From: Adenophora triphylla var. japonica
Taxonomy: Eukaryota; Streptophyta; Magnoliopsida; Asterales; Campanulaceae
Length of the DNA: 64,000 nt
Direction of reading: 5' to 3'
Assembly: GCA_022495995.1 (NCBI GenBank)
Contig: JAFEMH010001242.1
Span: 258,001 to 322,000, forward strand
A model generated the notes under the pieces. It was not told the origin of the DNA and did no database searches. It worked only from the letters and a program-made list of their open reading frames with translations. Below are positions 1-11,640 of this stretch, in pieces (position 1 is the stretch's first letter; every line of letters starts with the position of its first letter). Position numbers and translations under genes: made by a program.

Positions 1-47
1 TAGCAGAAACAAGAGAGGCATGGGATAGCAAGCCGGCCACACAGTGA
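1..47 (+). pseudogene. 3' tail of a preceding Reb1-like pseudogene copy
   Basis: This matches the last 15 codons and TGA stop of the pseudogene at 2258-3492 (its end at 3448-3492). The rest of this copy lies left of the window. Confidence 0.75.
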
Positions 48-243
48 TACAACTGAAATTTGGTAGTCTTGTATCTGGTTTTTGATTTTCATTAGCATTT
101 ACTTTTATGCAAGTTTGCATACAGTCTAGATGTAAGAGAGATTAGGAAACTATATCGAGTATGTATGTTCTGTTATAATGATTTCCTTTGAATTAGATTC
201 TTGTTTTGTGGCTCGCTAAATATATTATCTTGGAGTTAATGGG

Positions 244-775
244 TAGGGCTGTAAACGAGCCGAGCCGAGCTTTTGATGTTTCGAGCTGGAGCTCGTTAAC
301 TTTTAAACGAGCTCGAGCTTTTCTCGAGCTCGAGCTCGAGCCCAGAATGTCTGTTCGAGCTCGACTCGAATCAAGTTTCGAGCTTTTCGCGAGCTTTTCG
401 CGAGCTGCTCGAACTCGAGTATTAACGAGCCGAGCTAGAGCTTCGACTTATTTTTTTGAAAAAAAATCTGAAATCAAACGAGCTTTATCGAGCCCTAATT
501 CGAGTTGTAATCGAACTCGAGCCTAAACGAGCTTATATACATATATATATACTAAAATTCATTCGAGCTTTTAACGAGCCGAGCCCGAGTCGAGCTCAAA
601 CGAGTTGATCTCGAACAAAGCTCGTCGAACATATGAGCCGAACACGAGCCGAGCTCGAAAAAATGACGAGTTTAAAAATCGGTTCGAGCTCGAGCTCGAG
701 TTCAACTCGAGCCCACTCGAACTCGAGATTTTTTCGAGCCGAGCTCGAGCCGGCTCGTTTCGTGTAAAAGACCTA
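244..775. mobile_element. hAT-type MITE, copy 1
   Basis: A 532-bp element packed with GAGCTCGA/CGAGCTCG subterminal motifs. Its termini are TAGGGCTGTAAACGAGCC at the left and an inverted, mutated version at the right (AAAGACCTA; copies 2 and 3 keep AACAGCCCTA). It is flanked by the 8-bp direct repeat TTAATGGG (236-243 and 776-783), the hAT signature. The open frames on both strands are by-products of the repetitive motif and encode nothing recognisable. Confidence 0.85.
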
Positions 776-783
776 TTAATGGG

Positions 784-2057
784 TATAGTTTCATTCATCT
801 GTTTCCATTTAATATAATTTCGTTGAAGTTTTCCTGTGAGGTTCATATTACCCTTTCACAGGATTCAACAAGACTTATGGCACATTTGAATTGTAAGTTA
901 CATTTTTTTAATATTAATTTTTTTAGCAATTCTTGTTGAAATTGTTAATATTAGATTGACAATTTATTTAAAAATTGTTGATGTTAAACAAAACAAGTAC
1001 AACATATATGATTTCCTAGAACTTGACATAGATGCACCATCATTTGCGGTTGTGCGTTGCGTAACCGAATTTGGGTGCATATAAACAGAGCCAAGAGTGC
1101 TAACTGATGTAGATGGTGGGAGCCATGCCTAAGCAGGAACGTTTGAAACACAGCAAAAAATATTTGATGCTAAACTAATAATAAATCGTTTGAAAGTTAA
1201 GCCATTTGAGGGAGGAGTGGCAATCTGTACATAATTTCAGACAAGTAGCTGTTATTTTGACATTGATTGCACACTATGTTGCCATAATTATAATTACCTA
1301 GGCCTTAAATAAAAGCCATCTCAAACAAATAAATGAACTTTTAGAAATTAAAGAATGAGCTTATGTTATATTGATTATGTATGAAATCATTCGAAGTAAA
1401 AGTGAAATTCATTAAGGGATGAAACCAAACACTTAAAGAAAATAAGACTCGAGGACGTAGGTTGTATATATATATATATATATATATATTGCTTCAATCT
1501 TTCGTCCTTGACTCGTCACTGATATCGTTTTGTTTCTTCTTTTCCTACTCCTTTCTGAGTATGAGCGTATGTTTCTTTAGATGAGTGTAATACTAGGTTG
1601 CATGTTGCATTGTTCATTATTGTTGGTCAGCATTGTTTACATGTTATAAACATGTGTGAACCGAACAAGTATTTCAACTATGGGCACTTACATGATGAAT
1701 TGGTAAATGAATTTAATTTTGCTCTCCATTTTCAAGTTACCATTTTGTGTTCATCACATCACATTGCAAAGGACTCAACTTCCTACTATGGTTAAAGAAG
1801 AAGCATGTTCCGATGCACACAATGCTCATGAAAAAATTGATGCCGACGAATTTTCTATATTTGTCAAACAGTCATGTGCATAGTTACTAATTTATTTGTT
1901 CTATTTAAAGCCTTGAGTTTTAGTTTGTTAAGTAGGAGTAATTTAACATTATTATCAAATTTACTGGGTACTTTTGGTAGTTTTTTCACTAGTCCTCCAA
2001 GTAGAATTAACTGGTTTATGACCATTATTGGAAATTTACACACTGGAATGAACCCCT
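784..2057. other. AT-rich non-coding part of the repeat unit
   Basis: No gene is convincing here. It contains a (TA)n microsatellite at about 1467-1490 whose length differs between copies (about 4909-4932 in copy 2, nearly lost in copy 3 near 8360). There is also a 31-codon open frame at 1788-1883, starting ATGGTTAAAGAAGAAGCATG, that is present in all three copies (5231-5326 in copy 2). Copy 3 changes two adjacent acidic codons to glycine, and I see no evidence of purifying selection. Confidence 0.6.
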
Positions 2058-2074
2058 CGACCGAGCAACTCATA

Positions 2075-2240
2075 TGAATCGGCCGAGCAACTCAAAAACC
2101 GGCGATTAACCGGCGGTTAACCGGTTTTTCAAAAACACAAACCTTAACCAAACCGGCCATTTACCGGTTTCGATTAGCCGGTTCCGGTTAACCGGCGTTG
2201 ACCGGTTGAAAACCGCCCGGTTGGCCGGTCCGATTTATAA
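2075..2240. repeat. CCGGTTAACC-rich segment, copy 1
   Basis: About 165 bp dense in AACCGG/CCGGTT motifs on both strands, similar to the subterminal repeats of hAT elements. No paired terminus or target duplication was found, so this may be one end of a truncated element. It lies directly upstream of the Myb-like pseudogene in both full copies (copy 2 at about 5518-5680). Confidence 0.55.
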
Positions 2241-2257
2241 AATGGACACGTCTAGTA

Positions 2258-3492
2258 ATGAGGGATGGTGAAGAATTTACTGAAAATAAAAAGGCATCAA
2301 GAGGAGAAAAAGATGCCAAGGGAAGGAAGAGCAAGGGAGAGAAAAAAATGTAGGTGGAGTGGTTGGAGATTCCATAGCGTGTAGTGAGAGGAAAAATGTT
2401 GAGAAGATAAAGAGGAAAAGAGAGAAGCAAAAAGAATATGAGAATCTGGGTGACGAGGAAGCTGATGGTCAATTGACTTTAAGTAAGACTATTGGTGATA
2501 AAGATGAAGTGGGCAACGAAGGCAAGAAGAAGAAAAAGGCAAATGCGGTTGAAAATGGTTCTGAAGATCCTAAACTGAAACGAAAATCCAAGAAATTAAG
2601 CTTTTCTAGTGATGTAGAAGTTTTCCCTTCAACAGTGAGGGGTAAAAGGTTTAATAAAGAAGAAATTGAGAATGTTAAAGAGTCTGTTTTGAAATATATA
2701 AAGGCTCATGGCTTGGGGGATGAGGGTATGAACATGGTGATGCATTGCAAGGACTATCCTGGAGTAAAGAATTGTTGGAAGGAGATAGGTGCCGCTCTAC
2801 CTCATCGGCCCTATACTGCTATCTATTACCGTGCTCACAATTTGGTCGATAGGTCTGATACACGTCAATGGACTAAAGAAGGCTTAGAATTTGTGGAGAA
2901 GGCCCAAAAAGAGCATGGTAATGACTGGAAGGAGATTACTGCCGAGCTTGGCAGACATAAGGTTCATGTGAAGGATGTATGGCGCAAAATTAAACTCCAA
3001 GGCTAGAAGAAAGGACACTGGTCGCAGAAGGAGTATCAACACTTGTATGATTTGATGAACTTGGATCTGTAAAGGAAGCTGGATGCTGAGGAGAAGTTAT
3101 CTAAGCATGGTATGTTGCAGGATAATATTCCTTGGACTGCTATTAGCGATAAATTGACCACTCGTAGCGATGCAATTTGCTGTATGAAATGGTACGGACA
3201 ACTGAACTCATATATGGTATCTGAAAGCTTATGGGCTGATTGTGATGACTATCGACTGATTGGTGCTCTATAGGACATGGATGTTTCTTGCGAAAGAGAT
3301 GTGGATTGGGATAATCTTCTCCAACACAGATCTGGAGATGTGTGTCGAAAGCGTTGGAACTAGATGGTTCTTCACATAGGCTATCACTGTTGCAAGCCAT
3401 TTGCTGAACAAGTTGAGACTCTAGCACAGAGATATTGTCCAAATTTAGCAGAAACAAGAGAGGCATGGGATAGCAAGCCGGCCACACAGTGA
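2258..3492 (+). pseudogene. Reb1/DMTF1-like Myb (RNA polymerase I termination factor type) pseudogene, copy 1
   Basis: One intronless frame reads from about 2353 to a TGA at 3490-3492, broken only by in-frame stops at 3004 (TAG), 3070 (TAA), 3271 (TAG) and 3361 (TAG). Upstream coding similarity starts at ATG 2258 but is one frame away, with a stop at 2351, so there is also a frameshift near 2350. The N-terminus is Lys/Glu-rich (KRKREKQK). The centre carries tryptophan-spaced Myb/SANT repeats (motifs RGKRFNKEEIENVKESV, NCWKEIGAALPHR and RQWTKEGLEFV) typical of plant homologues of Reb1/TTF-I-type factors. The lack of introns fits a retrocopy or a captured gene, but I see no poly(A) tail. The four stops make a functional full-length protein unlikely. 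Confidence 0.82.
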
Positions 3493-3688
3493 TACAACTG
3501 AAATTTGGTAGTCTTGTATCTGGTTTTTGATTTTCATTAGCATTTACTTTTATGCAAGTTTGCATACAGTCTAGATGTAAGAGAGATTAGGAAACTATAT
3601 CGAGTATGTATGTTCTGTTATAATGATTTCCTTTGAATTAGATTCTTGTTTTGTGGCTCGCTAAATATATTATCTTGGAGTTAATGGG

Positions 3689-4220
3689 TAGGGCTGTAAA
3701 CGAGCCGAGCCGAGCTTTTGATGTTTCGAGCTGGAGCTCGTTAACTTTTAAACGAGCTCGAGCTTTTCTCGAGCTCGAGCTCGAGCCCAGAATGTCTGTT
3801 CGAGCTCGACTCGAATCAAGTTTCGAGCTTTTCGCGAGCTTTTCGCGAGCTGCTCGAACTCGAGTATTAACGAGCCGAGCTAGAGCTTCGACTTATTTTT
3901 TTGAAAAAAAATCTGAAATCAAACGAGCTTTATCGAGCCCTAATTCGAGTTGTAATCGAACTCGAGCCTAAACGAGCTTATATACATATATATATACTAA
4001 AATTCATTCGAGCTTTTAACGAGCCGAGCCCGAGTCGAGCTCAAACGAGTTGATCTCGAACAAAGCTCGTCGAACATATGAGCCGAACACGAGCCGAGCT
4101 CGAAAAAATGACGAGTTTAAAAATCGGTTCGAGCTCGAGCTCGAGTTCAACTCGAGCCCACTCGAACTCGAGATTTTTTCGAGCCGAGCTCGAGCCGGCT
4201 CGTTTCGTGTAACAGCCCTA
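3689..4220. mobile_element. hAT-type MITE, copy 2
   Basis: Same element as in copy 1, carried along by the tandem duplication. Both termini are intact here: TAGGGCTGT at the left and ACAGCCCTA at the right, with TTAATGGG duplicated at 3681-3688 and 4221-4228. Confidence 0.88.
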
Positions 4221-5698
4221 TTAATGGGTCTAGTTTCATTCATCTGTTTCCATTTAATATAATTTCGTTGAAGTTTTCCTGTGAGGTTCATATTACCCTT
4301 TCACAGGATTCAACAAGACTTATGGCACATTTGAATTGTAAGTTACATTTTTTTAATATTAATTTTTTTAGCAATTCTTGTTGAAATTGTTAATATTAGA
4401 TTGACAATTTATTTAAAAATTGTTGATGTTAAACAAAACAAGTACAACATATATGATTTCCTAGAACTTGACATAGATGCACCATCATTTGCAGTTGTAC
4501 GTTGCAACTGAATTTGGGTGCATATAAACAGAGCCAAGAGTGCTAACTGATGTAGATGGTGGGAGCCATGCCTAAGCAGGAACGTTTGAAACACAGCAAA
4601 AAATATTTGATGCTAAACTAATAATAAATCGTTTGAAAGTTAAGCCATTTGAGGGAGGAGTGGCAATCTGTACATAATTTCAGACAAGTAGCTGTTATTT
4701 TGACATTGATTGCACACTATGTTGCCATAATTATAATTACCTAGGCCTTAAATAAAAGCCATCTCAAACAAATAAATGAACTTTTAGAAATTAAAGAATG
4801 AGCTTATGTTATATTGATTATGTATGAAATCATTCGAAGTAAAAGTGAAATTCATTAAGGGATGAAACCAAACACTTAAAGAAAATAAGACTCGAGGACG
4901 TAGGTCAGATATATATATATATATATATATATTGCTTCAATCTTTCGTCCTTGACTCGTAACTGATATCGTTTTGTTTCTTCTTTTCATACTCCTTTATG
5001 AGTATGAGCGTATGTTTCTTTAGATGAGTGTAATACTAGGTTGCATGTTGCATTGTTCATTATTGTTGGTCAGCATTGTTTACATGTTATAAACATGTGT
5101 GAACCGAACAAGTATTTCAACTATGGGCACTTACATGATGAATTGGTAAATGAATTTAATTTTGCTCTCCATTTTCAAGTTACCATTTTGTGTTCATCAC
5201 ATCACATTGCAAAGGACTCAACTTCCTACTATGGTTAAAGAAGAAGCATGTTCCGATGCACACAATGCTCATGAAAAAATTGATGCCGACGAATTTTCTA
5301 TATTTGTCAAACAGTCATGTGCATAGTTACTAATTTATTTGTTCTATTTAAAGCCTTGAGTTTTAGTTTGTTAAGTAGGAGTAATTTAACATTATTATCA
5401 AATTTACCGGGTACTTTTGGTAGTTTTTCACTAGTCCTCCAAGTAGAATTAACCGGTTTATGACCATTATTGGAAATTTACACACTCGGAATGAACCCTC
5501 GACCGAGCAACTCATATGAATCGGCCGAGCAACTCAAAACCGGCGATTAACCGGCGGTTAACCGGTTTTTCAAAAACACAAACCTTAACCAAACCGGCCA
5601 TTTACCGGTTTCGATTAGCCGGTTCCGGTTAACCGGCGTTGACCGGTTGAAAACCGCCCGGTTGGCCGGTCCGATTTATAAAATGGACACGTCTAGTA

Positions 5699-6932
5699 AG
5701 GAGGGATGGTGAAGAATTTATCGAAAATAAAAAGGCATCAAGAGGAGAAAAAGATGCCAAGGGAAGGAAGAGCAAGGGAGAGAAAAAAATGTAGGTGGAG
5801 TGGTTGGAGATTCCATAGCGTGTAGTGAGAGGAAAAATGTTGAGAAGATAAAGAGGAAAAGAGAGAAGCAAAAAGAATATGAGAATCTGGGTGACGAGGA
5901 AGCTGATGGTCAATTGACTTTAAGTAAGACTATTGGTGATAAAGATGAAGTGGGCAACGAAGGCAAGAAGAAGAAAAAGGCAAATGCGGTTGAAAATGGT
6001 TACGAAGATCCTAAACCAAACGGAAATCCAAGAAATTAAGCTTTTCTAGTGATGTAGAAGTTTTCCCTTCAACAGTGAGGGGTAAAAGGTTTAATAAAGA
6101 AGAAATTGAGAATGTTAAAGAGTCTGTTTTGAAATATATAAAGGCTCATGGCTTGGGGGATGAGGGTATGAACATGGTGATGCATTGCAAGGACTATCCT
6201 GGAGTAAAGAATTGTTGGAAGGAGATAGGTGCCGCTCTACCTCATCGGCCCTATACGCTATCTATTACCGTGCTCACAATTTGGTCGATAGGTCCGATAC
6301 ACGTCAATGGACTAAAGAAGGCTTAGAATTTGTGGAGAAGGCCCAAAAGAGCATGGTAATGACTGGAAGGAGATTACTGCCGAGCTTGGCAGACATAAGG
6401 TTCATGTGAAGGATGTATGGCGCAAAATTAAACTCCAAGGCTAGAAGAAAGGACACTGGTCGCAGAAGGAGTATCAACACTTGTATGATTTGATGAACTT
6501 GGATCTGTAAAGGAAGCTGGATGCTGAGGAGAAGTTATCTAAGCATGGTATGTTGCAGGATAATATTCCTTGGACTGCTATTAGCGATAAATTGACCACT
6601 CGTAGCGATGCAATTTGCTGTATGAAATGGTACGGACAACTGAACTCATATATGGTATCTGAAAGCTTATGGGCTGATTGTGATGACTATCGACTGATTG
6701 GTGCTCTATAGGACATGGATGTTTCTTGCGAAAGAGATGTGGATTGGGATAATCTTCTCCAACACACGTATCCGGAGATGTGTGTCGAAAGCGTTGGAAC
6801 TAGATGGTTCTTCACATAGGCTATCACCTGCTGCAAGCCATTTGGCGAACAAGTTGAGACTCTAGCACGCAGATATTGTCCAAATTTAGCGAAACAAGAG
6901 AGGCGTGGGATAGCAAGCCTAGCCACACAAAG
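5699..6932 (+). pseudogene. Reb1/DMTF1-like Myb pseudogene, copy 2
   Basis: Duplicate of the copy at 2258-3492. It carries the same four nonsense codons plus extra small indels: near 6011-6030, at about 6257 (CTG in copy 1, CG here) and at about 6347 (one A fewer). These split the frame into pieces at about 5800-6039 and 6075-6326. The terminal TGA of copy 1 is also altered. Shared stops show that the gene was already dead before the tandem duplication. Several of the extra differences fall at CTG/CCG sites and could be sequencing artefacts. Confidence 0.8.
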
Positions 6933-7130
6933 GATACAACCGAAATTTGGTAGTCTTGTATCTGGTTTTTGATTTTCATTAGCATTTACTTTTATGCAAG
7001 TTTGCATACAGTCTAGATGTAAGAGAGATTAGGAAACTATATCGAGTATGTATGTTCTGTTATAATGATTTCCTTTGAATTAGATTCTTGTTTTGTGGCT
7101 CGCTAAATATATTATCTTGGAGTTAATGGG

Positions 7131-7672
7131 TAGGGCTGTAAACGAGTCGAGCCGAGCCGAGCCGAGCTTTTGATGTTTCGAGCTCGAGCTCGTTAACTTT
7201 TAAACGAGCTCGAGCTTTTCTCGAGGTCGAGCTCGAGCCCAGAATGTCTGTTCGAGCTCGACTCGAATCAAGTTTCGAGCTTTTCGCGAGCTTTTCGCGA
7301 GCTGCTCGAACTCGAGTATTAACGAGCCGAGCTAGAGCTTCGACTTATTTTTTTGAAAAAAAATCTGAAATCAAACGAGCTTTATCGAGCCCTAATTCGA
7401 GTTGTAATCGAACTCGAGCCTAAACGAGCTTATATACATATATATATACTAAAATTCATTCGAGCTTTTAACGAGCCGAGCCCGAGTCGAGCTCAAACGA
7501 GTTGATCTCGAACAAAGCTCGTCGAACATATGAGCCGAACATGAGCCGAGCTCGAAAAAATGACGAGTTTAAAAATCGGTTCGAGCTCGAGCTCGAGTTC
7601 AACTCGAGCCCACTCGAACTTGAGCTTTTTTCGAGCCGAGCTCGAGCCGGCTCGTTTCGTGTAACAGCCCTA
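7131..7672. mobile_element. hAT-type MITE, copy 3
   Basis: Third copy, 542 bp. It is about 10 bp longer than the others because of extra CGAGC-type repeats near the left end. The TTAATGGG target duplication is at 7123-7130 and 7673-7680. Confidence 0.88.
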
Positions 7673-7680
7673 TTAATGGG

Positions 7681-8905
7681 TCTAGTTTCATTCATCTGTT
7701 TTCATTTAATATATTTTCGTTGAAGTTTTCCTGTGAGGTTCATATTACCCTTTCACAGGATTCAACAAGACTTATGGCACATTTGAATTGTAAGTTACAT
7801 TTTTTTAATATTAATTTTTTTAGCAATTCTTGTTGAAATTGTTAATATTAGATTGACAATTTATTTAAAAATTGTTGATGTTAAACAAAACAAGTACAAC
7901 ATATATGATTTCCTAGAACTTGACATAGATGCACCATCATTTGCGGTTATGACGTTGCAAGCGAATTTGGGTGCATATAAACAGAGCCAAGAGTGCTAAC
8001 TGCTGTAGATGGTGGGAGCCATGCCTAAGCAGGAACGTTTGAAACACAGCGAAAAATATTTGATGCTAAACTAATAATAAATCGTTTGAAAGTTAAGTCA
8101 TTTGAGGGAGGAGTGGCAATCTGTACATAATTTCAGACAAGTAGCTGTTATTTTGACATTGATTGCACACTATGTTGCCATAATTATAATTACCTTGGCC
8201 TTAAATAAAAGCCATCTCAAACAAATAAATGAACTTTTAGAAATTGAAGAATGAGCTTATGTTATATTGAATATGTATGAAATCATTCTAAGTAAAAGTG
8301 AAATTCATTAAGGGATGAAACCAAACACTTAAAAGAAAATAAGACTCGAGGACAGAGGCTGTATATATATTGCTTCAATCTTTCGTCCATGCCTCGTAAC
8401 TGATATCGTTTTGTTTCTTCTTTTCATACTCTTTTATGAGTATGAGCATATATTTCTTTAGATGAGTGTAATACTTGGCTGCATGCTGCATTGTTCATTG
8501 TTGTTGGTCAACATTCTTGACATGTTATAAACATGTATGGACCGAACAAGTATTTCAACTTTGAGCACTTACATGATGAATTGGTAAATGAATTTAATTT
8601 TGCTCTCCATTTTCAAGTTACCATTTTGTGTTCATCACATCACATTGTGAAGGGCTCAACTTCCTACTATGGTTAAAGAAGAAGCATGTTCCGATGCACA
8701 CAATGCTCATGAAAAAATTGATGCTGGCGGATTTTCTATATTTGTCAAACAGTCATGTGCATAATTACTAATTTATCTGTTCTATTTAAAGCCTTGAGTT
8801 TTAGTTTGTTAAGTAGGAGTAATTTAACATTATTATCATATTTATTGGGTACTTCTGGTAGTTTTTTCACTAGTCCTCCAAGTAGAATTAACTGGTTTAT
8901 GACTT
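7681..8905. other. Truncated third repeat unit, non-coding
   Basis: Collinear with 784-2020 and about 4% or more diverged by eye, clearly more than copies 1 and 2 from each other. The unit stops at about 8905, within a segment reading AACTGGTTTATGAC. Copies 1 and 2 continue from that point into the CCGGTTAACC segment and pseudogene, and this copy does not. Confidence 0.7.
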
Positions 8906-9529
8906 TAGGTTCACTTTATTTTTCTTGAAATTTCATTTACTGCCTCAACTCACATATATAGCAGTATTAACTGATTGAACTGGATCGATGTGTTTACATC
9001 TATCTGTAGGTCCTAATTTGAAGAGGGCACATGTATAATATGGGTGGGTATTTTAGAGTTGTACATTATTAGTATCATATGCATATAGAGTTGTACATAA
9101 ATGTTGTTGAGCTGTGGTGCACATGTATAATATGGGTGGGACTGGGTGGATATTTTAGAAAGAATAGTTGGCACGTACATAGAAAAAATTGAGTGTGTAA
9201 GTGTAACAGCAAAGTTGGGTCAGTCAAATAATAATATTATTATTGTTAATTAGAAAAAGAGAAAATGTGAAGCAAGCAAAAGCAACAATTAAGCTTGGGC
9301 TTGAAGAGAAGAGAAGAACCTCTCCATATTGGAAATTGGTATTAATATTGATATTTGATTAATATTATTTGGTCAAGTTTCTAGAAGATTTTATTTTGTA
9401 AAAATAGAAATAAGTTGCAAATAATTAATCTACATTTAGTGTAGATAAAGATTGTATATTTATTTTCTCAAAATCAATTTCGGAGAATGAGAAATTAATT
9501 GATAAAGTAAGCAACTTGGTGTTGTTGTT
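8906..9529. other. AT-rich intergenic DNA without a recognised gene
   Basis: Only a short local duplication stands out: GCACATGTATAATATGGGTG occurs at about 9028 and again at about 9119. Both strands lack a credible coding frame. Confidence 0.5.
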
Positions 9530-10066
9530 TGAAGAGAGATTGGAATGAAAAAGTCATATCCCACATTGCTAAGAAAAAGGAACTTATTCCACCTTATATA
9601 TGTGAGCATTTAAGGAGGAGTCATCAAGTTGTGTCCTCCTTGGGCCTTCCAAGTGGATCATTAGGTCATTCATGCAACTAGTACGCGCGAAGGGTGGTTT
9701 AGGGCGCACTTTGCACTTCGCATCGGGAGCTGTGGATCTTTGAAATTTTGACGAAATTCGGCTCAGTTCAGCATACTTGGTCCGATCCAACTTTGGTTCG
9801 GTTAAGGGTAATGGGCTGGCCCAGTTTGTTGGGCTTTGAAAGGCTCGCGGCCCGGATCATTATGGGGTGGTTCGGCTGGGAAATGGGCAGAACCTTCTAG
9901 AAGGTTCGGTGGGCGAATATGGTAAGGGTGACCCGCGTCCCTTCAAGCGACGTGCCGCAATGGGTTGACCCGGTAGATCCTAGCCTTCCATCAGAATCTG
10001 ATCCCAAGGGTGGAGATTCCACCAGGTGCAATTTGTGACTATTTCCAAAAGGAGTGCGTCTGCTGA

Positions 10067-10102
10067 GAAACGCGTTTCTCCATAACTATGGAGAAACGTG
10101 TT
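10067..10102. repeat. Hairpin GTTTCTCCATA/TATGGAGAAAC, left copy
   Basis: A near-perfect 11-13 bp stem with a 2-nt loop (CGTTTCTCCATAACTATGGA reads into its own complement), preceded by AACGCG. A second hairpin of the same sequence lies at about 10609-10648. Confidence 0.8.
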
Positions 10103-10135
10103 TTTCATAGCCAGAAGCTTTACATTTGATAACCA

Positions 10136-10392
10136 GAAAAAAAAACCCAAGGCCAAGACCAAAAGCTTCGGATATCCAAGCTTTGCATTTGATAGCCGAA
10201 GCTTTGCGGTTGATATCCGAAGCTTTGTATTTGATAGCGAAGGATGTGAAATGTATATCCGGAAAAAAAAAACCCAAGGCCAAGACGAAAGCTTCGGATA
10301 TCCGAAGCTTTGCATTTGATAGCCGTAAGCTTTGCGGTTGATATCCGAAGCTTTGTATTTGATAGCGAGGAAGGATGTGAAATGTATATCCA
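10136..10392. repeat. Two-copy ~128-bp tandem repeat
   Basis: The units 10136-10262 and 10263-10392 share the order A-tract, CCCAAGGCCAAGAC, then alternating GAAGCTTTGC and TTGATATCCG/TTGATAGCCG motifs. They end in GGATGTGAAATGTATATCC. They differ by a few substitutions and small indels. GGATATCC-type palindromes continue to about 10560. Confidence 0.8.
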
Positions 10393-10608
10393 GAAGCTGT
10401 TAGGTGCATATCCGTAAAACCGTTAGGTGCATATCCGTAAATGTGTTAGGGCATATCCAAATTGCTATTGAAGGTTTCGATATCCGAAACCTTCAAATGT
10501 ATATCCAGAAACATTTTGAAGGTTTCTGGATATTCATTTGAAGGTTTCTGGATATCACTTTCATAGGTTTCTGGCTATCTAGCTCATTGTCGCGCGACAT
10601 GTCGGGAC

Positions 10609-10648
10609 CCGTTTCTCCATAACTTATGGAGAAACGCGTTTCTCCCTA
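10609..10648. repeat. Hairpin GTTTCTCCATA/TATGGAGAAAC, right copy
   Basis: Same stem as at 10067-10102, here followed by AACGCGTTTCTCC. The pair brackets the 10.1-10.6 kb repeat region. Confidence 0.75.
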
Positions 10649-11366
10649 GATTTTGTGTTCTTCCAAAAGACACCCCATAACTATAAATAGATCTCCCTAC
10701 TCCTCATTTTGGTCATTCAAACACATCCAAGCATTCTAGTATTCTCAAAAGCATCCTAGCATTCTCTAGTCTTGCATTCGAGTCCAAAAAATCTCAGTAG
10801 TTCCCCCGAAAGTTTTAGATTTGTTGTGCTGCAATCTGAAATTCTGAAAGTCGTTTGTGTCTTGGAGACAATTGCCGAGAACCGTGAGCACTCGTATACG
10901 TGGCAATATAGTCTTACGGAAAAAGAGTCAAACTCGTGTCTCGACTTATTTTATTTGCTAATTTTTTTTTTACTAGATATATTTATTGAATAGTTGTTTA
11001 TTCTCTTCTCCAAGGAGGTAATATATAGTACAAGAGTTTTAGAAAATTAGGAAAGCAAAAGGAAAACACAATTCTATGATAATATGACTTCCTATCTATA
11101 AATAAACGTCAAACAGGAAAAGAAAACTGAATCTGCGTCACTGGGAGCGGATGCTCCCTAATTTCAAAAACTTTGTACGTTCCCTTCTTGGGAGTGGACG
11201 CTCCCAAATGTCAGTAAGTCTCGTCACAAACAAGGATTGACCACAATACTTATCATCATGAGAAATGGACCGACCCACAAGCTAAGTCCACTATCCATAG
11301 TGGAGTCCAGTCTCACCACCCTCTTTAGTTTTCTTGAAAATTTCTAGGGCATGCAGAAAATATATA

Positions 11367-11640
11367 TTCCCTCCGCCCCGCTATATATTGCACACTTTTT
11401 TTATTGGGCGTCTCATTACAAATTGTACACTTCTTAAAATGGCAAAGAATCTTTACTATTCCCTCCACTCATTCTCTCTCCTACATTATTTTAATACTCA
11501 CAACACCATTATAATTTACTATTCCCTCCACTCATTCTCTCTCCTATTTTACTTTTACACTCACAACATTTATATCATTATTTTTTCCCTTAATCCCCGC
11601 ACAAACAGTAACTGTGCAGTTTCAAGCGGGACGGAAGGAG
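11367..11640. mobile_element. Stowaway-type MITE
   Basis: The left end TTCCCTCCGCCCCG and the right end CGGGACGGAAGGAG form the inverted CTCCCTCCGTCCC-type terminus of Tc1/mariner MITEs. The interior repeats a CTATTCCCTCCACTCATTCT motif. A TA duplication is not obvious on the right, so the end is decayed. The open frame across it is not a gene. Confidence 0.75.

Larger units (their letters stand above)
1..8905. repeat. Tandem array of a ~3.44 kb unit, two full copies plus a truncated third
   Basis: The unit starting at 1 restarts at 3446 (offset 3445) and again at about 6887 (offset 3441). Copies 1 and 2 are near-identical over their whole length, including non-coding parts. Copy 3 follows the same order until about 8905, then leaves the repeat for unrelated sequence in place of the segment that leads to the pseudogene. 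Order within a unit: 3' tail of a Myb-like pseudogene, a hAT MITE, about 1.3 kb of AT-rich non-coding DNA, a CCGGTTAACC-rich segment, then the next pseudogene. The window opens inside the tail of an earlier copy, so the array continues to the left. Confidence 0.93.
9530..11000 (+). mobile_element. Possible decayed LTR (promoter-like retroelement remnant)
   Basis: The stretch holds CCCACATTG-type and GGCCTTCC-type segments seen in plant LTRs, GC-rich and hairpin-rich U3-like sequence, then a TATA-like ACTATAAATAGA at about 10680 followed by CT/CA-rich leader-like DNA. No second LTR, primer-binding site or target duplication was found, so the boundaries are approximate and this is an inference. 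Alternatively it is an unclassified repeat. Confidence 0.35.

Noticed and set aside
206..846. Open frames on both strands rich in RARA/ELELE/SSSS residues (also in copies at 3651-4291 and 7468-7723)
   Set aside because: They translate the GAGCTCGA repeats of the hAT MITE in several frames, lack homology and copy exactly with the repeat. They are not genes.
1788..1883. 31-codon open frame conserved in all three tandem units
   Set aside because: Copies 1 and 2 are recent duplicates, so conservation is expected. Copy 3 has non-conservative changes, and no promoter or homologue is recognised.
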